A program made the position numbers and the translations under genes. 24,161 bases of DNA from a virus, in the IMG/VR virus record IMGVR_UViG_3300020470_003748, positions 1-24,161 of that record. The stretch is one strand, 5' to 3'. Shown in pieces: positions 1 through 7,708 of this stretch. The stretch's first letter is position 1; each line of letters starts with the position of its first letter. The notes under the pieces were generated by a model that made no database searches, was not told the DNA's origin, and saw only the letters and a program-made list of their open reading frames with translations.

Positions 1-716
1 TCAATTGCAACAGATGCCGCAGTACCCCATCCAGGCACTGTAGATGCAGCACCAGATAAGAACTCCATAGCAGCACCAGCCATATCACCTTTGGCTGCTC
101 TATCAACTGCAAAAGCAGTACCCAATACAAGACCAACTAAAGGAATCTTTTTAGCAAGAAGTTTACCACCACCTTTTGTTGCAATTTTTTCAAGACCTTC
201 TTTAGCAACAGTCTTAGAAGCAGCTTCAAGACCTTCCTTAGTTACATTTTTTGCAGCACTTGTTACTCCCTTTTCAGCAAGATTTTGTGTTACTTTCTCA
301 GTTGTTTCCTTTGTAACTACCTTACTGACACTTTTAGCAGTTGTGTTTCCAGTTACTTTTGTAGCATTTTTGCCAAAGAATCTTTTACCAATACCTTTAG
401 CAAAGTTTCTAATATTCCTAATAGTATCAACGGCTTGGGCCCCGAATAACAAAGTACCCAAAAGACCAGGGCCAGGGACACTTCCGCCTCCTCCACTATC
501 GGTTAAATTTCCACCACCAAGTTTAAGGTTCTTTAACCTGTTTAACTGTCTTTCGGTAATCTCTGGAGATCTATCCAACTTCTCCTTACCAGTTTCAAGG
601 TAATTGGAGAGTTTCCTATACTCACCCTTAGATTCTCCTAAGGATTTTTTAGTTCTTTTAAAGAGAGATTCAACTACTCTTTGTTTTCTTACCAGCTTAT
701 TACCGATCTGAGACAT
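1..716 (-). CDS. Partial structural/tail protein, N-terminal 238 residues
   Basis: An open minus-strand frame starts at ATG 716 (MSQIGNKLVRKQ...) and runs off the left edge without a stop, so the C-terminus is missing. The first 60 residues are Lys/Arg/Glu-rich and probably helical. A Gly-rich linker (GGGNLTDSGGGG) follows, then hydrophobic Gly/Ala segments (about residues 82-92 and 192-203) alternating with Lys/Thr/Ala stretches that repeat KEGLE twice. It begins 4 nt after the 597-aa tail gene ends and is probably in the same late operon. Composition (glycine hinges, short hydrophobic helices) resembles tail tape-measure or baseplate-hub proteins of cyanomyophages, but I recognise no specific family. 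The plus-strand frame over 91-603 is its shadow. Confidence 0.75.
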   Translation of the reverse strand, partial: MSQIGNKLVRKQRVVESLFKRTKKSLGESKGEYRKLSNYLETGKEKLDRSPEITERQLNRLKNLKLGGGNLTDSGGGGSVPGPGLLGTLLFGAQAVDTIRNIRNFAKGIGKRFFGKNATKVTGNTTAKSVSKVVTKETTEKVTQNLAEKGVTSAAKNVTKEGLEAASKTVAKEGLEKIATKGGGKLLAKKIPLVGLVLGTAFAVDRAAKGDMAGAAMEFLSGAASTVPGWGTAASVAI

Positions 717-720
717 AGTA

Positions 721-2514
721 TTAAGATGTAGAGATTATATTATAATTTCCAATAGTACCCAACCTATAAAGGTTTGTTTCATCATAAGGCATTAAAAATG
801 GAACATTATTCGCAGCAATAGAAGGTGCAGGAATGTTAGAAGGATCATTCTGAGAAAGATCACCTATAGGAAGGTTCATAAAATTAACCATCTGTTCAGT
901 GTTTTCATTCATGGGGAATTGAGAAATCTCTTTAAAAGTATCATCCCAGTCTCGTGCAAGGGGTTTCTCAAGAAATCTTTGTATATCTGCTTCTGATAAT
1001 TTAGCCCCTTCACCTACAGTTTGACCCTCACTAGTAGTTTGGTTTTGAATTTTTAGAAGATTCTCTTGATAAACTTTCAAACTATCAGAGGCAGTTCTAG
1101 ATGTCTGATTATATTGAGGTGTCAAACTTGCCCACACACTACCCAACTTTTTCATATCAGCCTCAGTAAGAGGCTTATTAAGATCTACTCCCTTTTCCTT
1201 CGCAAGGAACATTATCAGTTTATTTTGATATTCCTTAGTAAACTTCTGTTTTGTGAAGTCTACATTGGGATCCATCCTTCTAGCATGATCTAAAAGGAAA
1301 GTAAACTGACCAGCACCAACTGCAGCAGATCTATCGGTAGTCCCATCCATATAAGTGAACTCGGATTGTGGATCATTCAAGAACTGTGTTTGGAGATCAT
1401 CCACTTCCTGAAGAGTCTTTCCAGTAATATCACCATACTTCATCTCACCTCGAGCATCACCAAACCATCTACTATAACCACCTTCCCCGTCAGTTCCTTC
1501 TAACTGGGTAATAGTTTGAATTGCTGCTCTGGCATTATCTGTTTCAACTCCAGGCACGTCAGTAGTACCTCCCATCAAGCCACTAGTGGATGTTGATGTA
1601 GTATCACTAGCATTAGTGCCTGGAGGTTTTTTCTTCTTTTGTTGTCCCAAACCTTCAAGAAACTCTTGAAATTTCCTAACGGTTTGATTAAACATATTTC
1701 TCTCTTCTTCGGGAATACCAGTAACTTCTGCAATTTGTTCTACTTCAGATTTTGATACTGCATCATCCCCCTGTCCTGCATATGCAGCAGTACCCATACC
1801 TAAGGCGCCTAATGCGCCCAATCCCAATAATAGTTTTCCTTTCTTACCTTTCATAAAGTTTCCTGCGCCAGTTGGTACTTTTGTTAAGTTCTTTTTGGTT
1901 TTGTCTACAAGATTTTTAACACGTCTAAATTTTTTGAGTCCATAAAGACCACCACCTGCCAGAAGAGCAGTAAATAGTCCACCCAATAGACCGTTTCTTC
2001 CACCTAATTTCTTTCCTACGCCGCTAAGATCTCCAAGGAACTTGGATATGTATTCTCTGACCTTAGTGACTACACCTACAGTATCCTGTAGACTTTCGTT
2101 AATTCCTTCAAATCCTTTTGAAAATGCTGATAGAGAGGCAGGATCTGCCATTCCTCTCATATAGTCGGCAATATTACCGAAAGAGCTTAAAAGACCATCA
2201 AGTTGAGGCATCCTGACTTGGGAAGCCAGTGAACCTCTCTTAGATAGACTATCATCAACTTTTTGGTTGATTACCTTATTAATATTAACAGTATTCTCGT
2301 TTCCACCAAAATTTTGAGAGATATTTTGGATAGTGTTCCCTAAACCATTAGGTGCAGCCTTTACTCTACCTAATGCACCTCTAAGTTTAGTACCGAGAGT
2401 ACCTTTACCACCAAAAAACTTGGACGCACCAATGAATCTGTTCCCAGAGCCAATACGTTTCGCTCTGGATCCTCTTCTTAATATTCGGCCAGGTTTAATA
2501 GTGCTTAGCTTCAT
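721..2514 (-). CDS. Tail/baseplate protein with embedded lysozyme-like domain (597 aa)
   Basis: The N-terminus is very basic and Gly-rich (residues 1-60). A helical middle follows with short hydrophobic Gly/Ala/Leu segments at about 173-192 and 227-247, then a Thr/Ser linker (298-318). Residues 325-485 look like a peptidoglycan-cleaving fold of the lambda-R/GH104 or lytic transglycosylase sort: helix ending in LEGTDGEGG (Glu339 the candidate acid), then KYGDITGKTL, then SAAVGAGQF, then a DFTKQKFTKEYQNKL helix. The tail (500-597) is proline-rich and unassigned. It follows gp26 and a small chaperone-like ORF, the usual place of a tape-measure or hub protein, and overlaps the preceding gene by ATGA. 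I infer a tail-borne enzyme that locally opens the host wall during injection. Which T4 hub/tape gene it replaces is unclear. Confidence 0.8.
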   Translation of the reverse strand: MKLSTIKPGRILRRGSRAKRIGSGNRFIGASKFFGGKGTLGTKLRGALGRVKAAPNGLGNTIQNISQNFGGNENTVNINKVINQKVDDSLSKRGSLASQVRMPQLDGLLSSFGNIADYMRGMADPASLSAFSKGFEGINESLQDTVGVVTKVREYISKFLGDLSGVGKKLGGRNGLLGGLFTALLAGGGLYGLKKFRRVKNLVDKTKKNLTKVPTGAGNFMKGKKGKLLLGLGALGALGMGTAAYAGQGDDAVSKSEVEQIAEVTGIPEEERNMFNQTVRKFQEFLEGLGQQKKKKPPGTNASDTTSTSTSGLMGGTTDVPGVETDNARAAIQTITQLEGTDGEGGYSRWFGDARGEMKYGDITGKTLQEVDDLQTQFLNDPQSEFTYMDGTTDRSAAVGAGQFTFLLDHARRMDPNVDFTKQKFTKEYQNKLIMFLAKEKGVDLNKPLTEADMKKLGSVWASLTPQYNQTSRTASDSLKVYQENLLKIQNQTTSEGQTVGEGAKLSEADIQRFLEKPLARDWDDTFKEISQFPMNENTEQMVNFMNLPIGDLSQNDPSNIPAPSIAANNVPFLMPYDETNLYRLGTIGNYNIISTS

Positions 2515-2696
2515 TTGTTCAATGCCGCTCGTTGTTGGGCTTTGAGATTCTCATCTTCAATGTGCTGTTTAAGCAATCCAACGTAGATGTCCCTTTCCCA
2601 GGGAATCAAATTTTCAATCTCTGTCAGTGAGTATTTATGGAACTGCATGAGAGCGAAGTTGATTCTGTAGTATGCCTCCAGACTCATCTGAGACAT
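2511..2696 (-). CDS. Small tail-assembly chaperone-like protein (61 aa)
   Basis: This short helical protein contains the motif LIPWERDIYVGLL (about residues 30-42), a pattern seen in small phage tail-assembly chaperones and baseplate-assembly proteins that sit just before tape-measure genes. It lies between gp26 (2 nt upstream) and the 597-aa tail protein, whose start overlaps its stop by ATGA, so translation is probably coupled. The plus-strand frame in this stretch is a shadow. The chaperone role is inferred from position and the WERD motif only. Confidence 0.75.
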   Translation of the reverse strand: MSQMSLEAYYRINFALMQFHKYSLTEIENLIPWERDIYVGLLKQHIEDENLKAQQRAALNK

Positions 2697-2698
2697 AA

Positions 2699-3424
2699 CT
2701 AAGCGAAAAAACTTGTTAGTCCCTCAAGCACAACAGTATTTTTCTTTTGGGTATTAGGATTCATTACTTCAATAGTATGGCTCAATTTAGGCATAGTCTC
2801 GAAGAATTCTTCAATTTGTTTGAATTGACTGGAAGTTAATCCCTCAATCCAAGTAACCAATTCCTTTTTAGTAAGATCCGAGCTAGACCAGGCATCTTCT
2901 TCAGTATAAATCTGATCGATACACGCTGCAATGACCTCAAAGGATTGTTCGACTTGGGATACGTCATCTCCATCTACTACAAAATTGTTCTTAACGAATT
3001 CATCCATAGAAGGATATTTCATTTGAATAGTAATATGATCATCAATTTGAATATCCTTTTTATGATCGGGGCTTTTTACAACCTTAATCTCATCAATAAA
3101 AACACTTACTGGAACTTGTGTCTCACCATCATCACCACATGTAATTACTAGTTCAACGGATTCAGATACAGATTTACCGCGAACATTGAGGAAAAGATAC
3201 TCAATATCAAATGTAGGCAGTGTCTCGATCTTTATTCCTCTTGCAGTAACGCAAGATTTCAATACTTGTTTGATTGCGGTAGTAATTTGTTTTGGATCCT
3301 GACTCTCTAACGCTAAGATCAGAATTTTCTCTTCTTTTACTAGAAATGGTCTATACTTAACAGTCTTTCCAGAAGAAGGTAAAGTCAACTCATACGTTGG
3401 GGTTGAAATAGTTGGTAAAGGCAT
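2699..3424 (-). CDS. 26: Baseplate hub/assembly protein gp26
   Basis: The N-terminal third (PTYELTLPSSG..VKYRPFLVKEEKILILALES) matches the T4 gp26-type base plate family, where an FRPxLVKEEKxLLxA motif is followed by a helix (ITTAIKQVLKSCV) and an IETLPTFDIEYLFLNVRGKS segment. At 241 residues it is slightly longer than T4 gp26 (about 208). It acts in baseplate hub assembly, perhaps as a chaperone of the tape-measure complex. It is the second gene of the minus-strand tail operon, after the gp54-like gene, and a CTAAATA late-promoter-like motif lies 20 nt upstream of its ATG. Confidence 0.85.
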   Translation of the reverse strand: MPLPTISTPTYELTLPSSGKTVKYRPFLVKEEKILILALESQDPKQITTAIKQVLKSCVTARGIKIETLPTFDIEYLFLNVRGKSVSESVELVITCGDDGETQVPVSVFIDEIKVVKSPDHKKDIQIDDHITIQMKYPSMDEFVKNNFVVDGDDVSQVEQSFEVIAACIDQIYTEEDAWSSSDLTKKELVTWIEGLTSSQFKQIEEFFETMPKLSHTIEVMNPNTQKKNTVVLEGLTSFFA

Positions 3425-3444
3425 AATAATTCATATCAGCGGTT

Positions 3445-3451
3445 TATTTAG
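3445..3451 (-). promoter_or_regulatory. Late-promoter-like CTAAATA upstream of gp26
   Basis: Reading on the minus strand, CTAAATAAA lies about 21 nt before the gp26 ATG and contains the TAA stop codon of the upstream gene. It resembles the T4 late promoter core TATAAATA with a C at the first position; the same heptamer stands before four other genes in the window. The function is inferred from this recurrence. Confidence 0.45.
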
Positions 3452-4380
3452 GTAGGCCAGTTAATCAGTGGTGAATTGAAATCTTTCAACGTTGTGTAAT
3501 CAGTTGCTAGATTTAATGAGTCACCAAGGAAAAATGGCGATGGTGTTTTCCAATCCCATGGAGCTCTTCCATCCATAGGATTTGTACTAGCAGAAGCAAG
3601 TTCACCAGAGGATCCAGCGGCATTATCTTGATGAACTAGAGGTTCACTAGTACCACTTTCGGGGAAATTAACCATAACGTATCTATCATACTTAAAGTCA
3701 ACTGTCACCTTAGTAACTGTAGCTTCATCATATGATAATGCAATAGAATTGATGTTAACTGGGAAAGCATTCAAGAATATAAACATAATTCTTGAACTAT
3801 AATCCCTTTCAAATTTAGTAACAGCAATTTCTCTTCTATATTCTACAGGATATCTGTGCCTATGGAAAGCGGTATTGTCTCTTAAACTAGCATATCCAGT
3901 AGGACTTGCACCTGTAACCTTTCCCTTTAAAGGATCATTAATAGGATTAATGAAATTCATCCACTCTTGAAGCAATTTCAATACCTTATAATCAGATGAC
4001 ACATAAAATGTCATACTAAGATCCGCATATATTTTTCTAACAGGGAAGAATTCTTCAATACCCTGTCTACTTCCAAGTTCAGTAAATGTTTCTACACTTG
4101 TGCCAGGAAGCATAGTTTCAGCACAAAGAAAATCATACCTCTGTGGTTCATCACTAGTAAATACTCCCGAACTAGTCAACCACTCTGATAAAGGATCTAC
4201 ATTAGTTCCTCTCTTAACATTAGCTAAGTTCAGATTTACTTTATAATGATTACTTGTAGAAGGAGATCCCAGATAATTTTGGAAATTCCTTTCAGCGTTC
4301 CCATCACTATCAATATCGATCTTATAAGGCATACCAGATGCCTCTAATCTTCTTTGATTGGCACTATTACCTGTAGTCAT
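3448..4380 (-). CDS. 54: Tail-tube-fold baseplate protein, gp54-like tube initiator
   Basis: This 310-residue protein shows the organisation of the tail tube/gp54 family: an N-terminal strand region (YKVNLNLANV), a middle segment DLSMTFYVSSDYKVLKLLQEWMNFI and a C-terminal pair FIFLNAFPVNINSIALSYDEATV / KVTVDFKYDRYVMV. The phrase 'FPxxxxxxxLSYDxxxVTxxxVDFxYxR' is typical of phage tube and tube-initiator proteins. T4 gp54 (about 320 aa) is close in length, and the gene heads the minus-strand baseplate operon, opposite gp4 and near gp48, gp54's partner in T4. A gp19-type tube paralogue remains possible. Upstream on its strand, GTATAAAGG (about 4401-4409) is a weak late-promoter candidate. Confidence 0.6.
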   Translation of the reverse strand: MTTGNSANQRRLEASGMPYKIDIDSDGNAERNFQNYLGSPSTSNHYKVNLNLANVKRGTNVDPLSEWLTSSGVFTSDEPQRYDFLCAETMLPGTSVETFTELGSRQGIEEFFPVRKIYADLSMTFYVSSDYKVLKLLQEWMNFINPINDPLKGKVTGASPTGYASLRDNTAFHRHRYPVEYRREIAVTKFERDYSSRIMFIFLNAFPVNINSIALSYDEATVTKVTVDFKYDRYVMVNFPESGTSEPLVHQDNAAGSSGELASASTNPMDGRAPWDWKTPSPFFLGDSLNLATDYTTLKDFNSPLINWPT

Positions 4381-4385
4381 GCGAA

Positions 4386-4392
4386 CTAAATA
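4386..4392 (+). promoter_or_regulatory. Late-promoter-like CTAAATA upstream of gp4
   Basis: CTAAATA on the plus strand lies 24 nt before the preferred gp4 start (ATG 4416) in the 35-nt divergent region between the tail block and the gp4 block. Spacing fits a late promoter with a short leader. It matches the motif before gp26 on the other strand. Confidence 0.5.
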
Positions 4393-4415
4393 CTACGATC
4401 CTTTATACTATGTAT

Positions 4416-4856
4416 ATGTCCTACAAGGGAAAATATAGACCAGAACACCCAAGGAAATATAAAGGCGATCCTACTAATATTATTTATAGGTCACTTTGGG
4501 AGCGAAAATTCATGAGGTATTGTGACCTCAATGAAAGTATATACCAATGGCAATCAGAAGAATTTGCTATTCCATATAAATCTCCTCTTGACCATAGGTA
4601 TCATAGGTATTTTCCAGACTTCTTTATTAAATACATTGACTCTACTGGAAAAAGGAGAATAATGGTTGTTGAGATAAAACCAGCAAAAGAATGTAAAATG
4701 CCTCCTAAAAATCCCAAGAAAAAAACGAAATCGTGGGTCAGAAGTATTGAAACATGGGCAATAAACCAAGCAAAATGGAAAGCTGCAGAAGAGTTTTGTG
4801 CGGATCGTAATTATGAATTCAAAATTATGACCGAGAAGGAACTAGGAATCAAATGA
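4416..4856 (+). CDS. 4: Head completion protein gp4
   Basis: The start MSYKGKYRPEHPRKYKGDP agrees with T4 gp4 (MAYSGK..PKNPxKYxGDP); an in-frame ATG two codons earlier (4410) is less likely. With the 4416 start the protein has 146 residues against about 150 in T4. It carries the residues of a TnsA-like PD-(D/E)XK nuclease fold: SLWERKF (Glu29), FPDFFIKY (Asp68) and VVEIKPAKE (Glu86, Lys88). In T4, gp4 acts late in head maturation, before tail joining. It opens the plus-strand block and overlaps the next gene by ATGA. Confidence 0.9.
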   Translation: MSYKGKYRPEHPRKYKGDPTNIIYRSLWERKFMRYCDLNESIYQWQSEEFAIPYKSPLDHRYHRYFPDFFIKYIDSTGKRRIMVVEIKPAKECKMPPKNPKKKTKSWVRSIETWAINQAKWKAAEEFCADRNYEFKIMTEKELGIK

Positions 4857-5338
4857 TTGCAGACGAAGTAACAAAACTAGCAGGAAAAAAGAACAGAAGT
4901 GGTGATTGGTATATCAATGCTTTACAAGATGCTTTGTCTGGAGTACAGGATCCTGATATTAGTACCAGTGATACTGGATGGGTTGAAGTAGGTAGTTTAG
5001 TATTTTTCTCTTATGGTGCAAAATTTCCCGAAAAATATGAATATTGGGACTTACAACCATTAGCATTTGTGCTGGATTTTTACAAAGATGGATTTTTAGG
5101 AGCTAATCTCCATTACGTTAATCCTGATTATAGGGACGCAGTTGCAAAAAGCCTGATAAATAGTGGAAGAGGGGCGAGTGTACCCAAAAATTCTTTGCAC
5201 AAATATCTGTATTCTGGGGTTGGTAACCTATATAAAGTTCCAGATGATGAAGATTGGGCGAGTATTTCGTTATTACCCACAGAACGTTTTATTGACAGAC
5301 GTGGGAAAAAATATCCCAAATATAGAGCCTGGAAGTAA
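4853..5338 (+). CDS. Conserved cyanophage-type protein between gp4 and gp48 (161 aa)
   Basis: No family name comes to mind with certainty. A central segment reads SLVFFSYGAKFPEKYEYWDLQPLAFVLDF followed by KDGFLGANLHYVNPDYR, a pattern (Y.PK.....YWD..PL.....GFLG.NLHY..P..R) that recurs in small virion proteins of many T4-like and marine phages. The C-terminus is basic (DRRGKKYPKYRAWK). It overlaps gp4 by ATGA and gp48 by TAATG, so it is almost certainly translated with two morphogenesis genes. A structural or DNA-end/neck role is plausible but not shown. Confidence 0.8.
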   Translation: MIADEVTKLAGKKNRSGDWYINALQDALSGVQDPDISTSDTGWVEVGSLVFFSYGAKFPEKYEYWDLQPLAFVLDFYKDGFLGANLHYVNPDYRDAVAKSLINSGRGASVPKNSLHKYLYSGVGNLYKVPDDEDWASISLLPTERFIDRRGKKYPKYRAWK

Positions 5339-6879
5339 TGTCATTAGGTTTCCAAACTGTAGAACTAGATCCACCAATTACACAGACCATCAACGGTCAG
5401 GTAATTGCGTATGATCTACAGTATGATGTTAAAAACAAGCAAGTTCGTGTAATTGAAACTGGCACAAATAAGGCAAATCCAGATGTCATCTATTCTGATG
5501 GTAACTGGACTAAGGATAATAGATTGATTGAATTAACAGATCTTCAGAAAAAACAAATTCACGAAGATATCCAAATAGCGGTTAGAAACGATCACGAAGC
5601 TAGGACAGGTAAAAGCAGCGAAAAAGGTTTACCTGCATGGGCCAAAAGAGATAGACAGGGACTGTATGCATCAGACCCTTCTAATACACCATTATCAACT
5701 AATGGTGAACCAATATCATATAATCAGAGAACAGGGACATCAAATATTTTCCAAAAGGGCTGGGATCTGGTTGGTGCTGTTTGGGATCCAATGGCAACTA
5801 TTGAAAAAGATGACGTTACTAGTTATGTAACCGCCAATGAAAGAAACGCATCTACAACACCTTTGATGTATCCCATCGATATGTCGAATCTCCAAGATAA
5901 GATGGTGATTCAGTGTTACACATATAGACCACCAACAGCACAATCATTCTTATCTGGAAGTAAAGAAGGAGAGGACAATAGAGGAAAACTTCTTACTTCA
6001 GGAATGAAAAGACAGTCTCCTTTAAAGTACAAAGTGGGTGGAGGTATTATCCTCCCAATGCCCAATGTAGTAAAAGATGCATCTACAGTTTCTTGGGAGG
6101 CAGACAAACTGAATAATCTTGCCGCTGCTGCAGCAGGTCTAGTATCACAAAACTTCTTACCATATGCAGTATTGGGTGGTGGACTGGGTGGAAAGGGTCT
6201 GATGTCTGGGCCTGGACAACTTGCAATGCAGTTGAAACTACTAGCTGAAAGTGGTCAAGGAGGCGGTCTGAGTGCGATGTCCTCCAGTATGATCAGTGGT
6301 GTCTTGAACAAGTTAGGATTCGATGTAAGTCCAGAGACCATCCTCTCAAGAGGTGCTGGTGTTGTTCCCAACTCAAACATGGAACTTATGTTCCGTGGAC
6401 CACAAATGAGACAATTCAGTTATAACTTTCAATTAACTGCAAGAAGTCCAGAAGAAGCAAAAGTTATCAGAAACATAATTAGACACCTCAAAGAAATGTC
6501 TGCGGCTAAAAAGAATCCTGGCGCAGGCGGTGTTGCAGAAGCAGGAGATCCTTCATTTTTCTTAGGAACACCTAATATATGGACTATTAGGTATGTTACA
6601 GCAAACTACAGAGATATTCCTGGCGTAAATATAATTAAACCTTCAGCTTTAATGAGACTTGAAACTGACTACACTCCACATGGTAGTTGGCAGGCATTTG
6701 ATAAAGGTCAACCAGTTTCGTATAAAATCCAAATGGACTTTGGCGAACTGGAACCAGTATACAACACAGATTACAATCGTCATGTTGCTGGAGACCGTGT
6801 TGCTAATTTTGATGATGCAGGAAACCAGACAAATAAGGGAGACCTTAGAAAAGTATCAAACGACATGATCGGTTACTAA
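5338..6879 (+). CDS. 48: Baseplate tail-tube cap gp48
   Basis: The C-terminal half holds the diagnostic stretch: NMELMFRGPQMRQFSYNF, QLTARSPEEAKVIRNII and RHLKEMSA, then the FLGTPNIWTIRYV segment and a last strand YKIQMDFGELEPVY. This is the gp48/gp54 tube-fold signature of T4-like phages. gp48 crowns the baseplate and nucleates the tail tube. At 513 residues it is well above T4 gp48 (364). The extra length is N-terminal and includes an Ala/Gly-rich hydrophobic stretch (about residues 255-330). Translation is coupled to the upstream gene by TAATG, and gp53 starts 1 nt after its stop. Confidence 0.88.
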   Translation: MSLGFQTVELDPPITQTINGQVIAYDLQYDVKNKQVRVIETGTNKANPDVIYSDGNWTKDNRLIELTDLQKKQIHEDIQIAVRNDHEARTGKSSEKGLPAWAKRDRQGLYASDPSNTPLSTNGEPISYNQRTGTSNIFQKGWDLVGAVWDPMATIEKDDVTSYVTANERNASTTPLMYPIDMSNLQDKMVIQCYTYRPPTAQSFLSGSKEGEDNRGKLLTSGMKRQSPLKYKVGGGIILPMPNVVKDASTVSWEADKLNNLAAAAAGLVSQNFLPYAVLGGGLGGKGLMSGPGQLAMQLKLLAESGQGGGLSAMSSSMISGVLNKLGFDVSPETILSRGAGVVPNSNMELMFRGPQMRQFSYNFQLTARSPEEAKVIRNIIRHLKEMSAAKKNPGAGGVAEAGDPSFFLGTPNIWTIRYVTANYRDIPGVNIIKPSALMRLETDYTPHGSWQAFDKGQPVSYKIQMDFGELEPVYNTDYNRHVAGDRVANFDDAGNQTNKGDLRKVSNDMIGY

Positions 6880-6880
6880 A

Positions 6881-7636
6881 ATGTCAAACAGAAGTTATTT
6901 CCGCTATTTTCCAAATATTGATTATGTCTCTAGAGCTTTAGAGAGAAGTTCTAATGACGAATTTATTACTGTAAAAAATATCTTTAAACGAGTAAGACTT
7001 AGAGAAGATATTGCATCAGTAGCAACATCATATGAATATTACACAATTCCTGGCAATTTTCGTCCAGATCAAGTTGCTGATCGTTACTACGATGATCCAA
7101 ATCTAGATTGGGTTGTTCTGATCACAAATAATATCCAAAATATCCATGAAGATTGGCCCATGGATAATCTGACTTTTAGAAAATACTTATTAGACAAATA
7201 TAAGACAGAAGAAGCTATTGAAGAAGTACACCATTACGAAACAAGTGCTTTCAAAGATGGATATGTAAGAACAGTGATTCCTGATGGATTAATAGTTGAT
7301 TCTGACTTTAATACATCTATGTTAGATCAAAGGTTGCAACAAGAAGTCAAATATAACGAGAATATCAATCTAACAACAGAAGGCATTGTAGATGCAAATG
7401 GAACAGTAACTGATGCCAATGGAAATGTTGTAGTAGGAAAGGCAATCACTCCTATTACTAATTATAAGTATGAATTTGATCGAAATGAAATGAAGAAAAA
7501 TATTATCATCCTTAAACCCGAATACTTAGGCGTATTCCTTGATGATATGAAGAAAATCATGAAATATGCTCCATCTTCACAATTTGTCAATAGAAAACTT
7601 AAACAGAGTTATAACCCAAGACTAACTGGAATCTAA
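6881..7636 (+). CDS. 53: Baseplate wedge protein gp53
   Basis: The N-terminus (SYFRYFPNIDY) and the segments VATSYEYYTIPGNFRPDQVADRYYDDPNLDWVVLITNNI and the late LKPEYLGVFLDDMKKIM helix match the gp53 family of T4-like phages, where YY.I.....PE.IA...Y.DP...WVIL..N is characteristic. gp53 sits in the baseplate wedge and joins wedges to the hub. At 251 residues it exceeds T4 gp53 (196), with an insert around residues 120-185 (VDANGTVTDANGNVVVG) that looks like a variable loop. It is the last plus-strand gene and ends 15 nt before a terminator facing gp32. Confidence 0.92.
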   Translation: MSNRSYFRYFPNIDYVSRALERSSNDEFITVKNIFKRVRLREDIASVATSYEYYTIPGNFRPDQVADRYYDDPNLDWVVLITNNIQNIHEDWPMDNLTFRKYLLDKYKTEEAIEEVHHYETSAFKDGYVRTVIPDGLIVDSDFNTSMLDQRLQQEVKYNENINLTTEGIVDANGTVTDANGNVVVGKAITPITNYKYEFDRNEMKKNIIILKPEYLGVFLDDMKKIMKYAPSSQFVNRKLKQSYNPRLTGI

Positions 7637-7651
7637 TCGACCCTAGGCACA

Positions 7652-7685
7652 AAAAAAAGCCCAGAATTTTTTTCCGAGCTTTTTT
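7652..7685. terminator. Bidirectional terminator between gp53 and gp32
   Basis: AAAAAAGC (7652-7660 region) pairs with GCTTTTTT (7678-7685) around a T-rich loop. Runs of A on the left and T on the right give each strand a U tract after the stem, as expected for a shared terminator between convergent genes (gp53 plus, gp32 minus). The stem is AU-rich with few GC pairs, so strength is uncertain. Confidence 0.7.
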
Positions 7686-7708
7686 GAAATTAAAAGTTGA
7701 TTTTAGCC

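Noticed and set aside
91-603. 170-aa plus-strand frame at the left end
   Set aside because: It lies opposite the minus-strand structural gene, is proline/leucine-rich in an antisense pattern and has no ribosome site.
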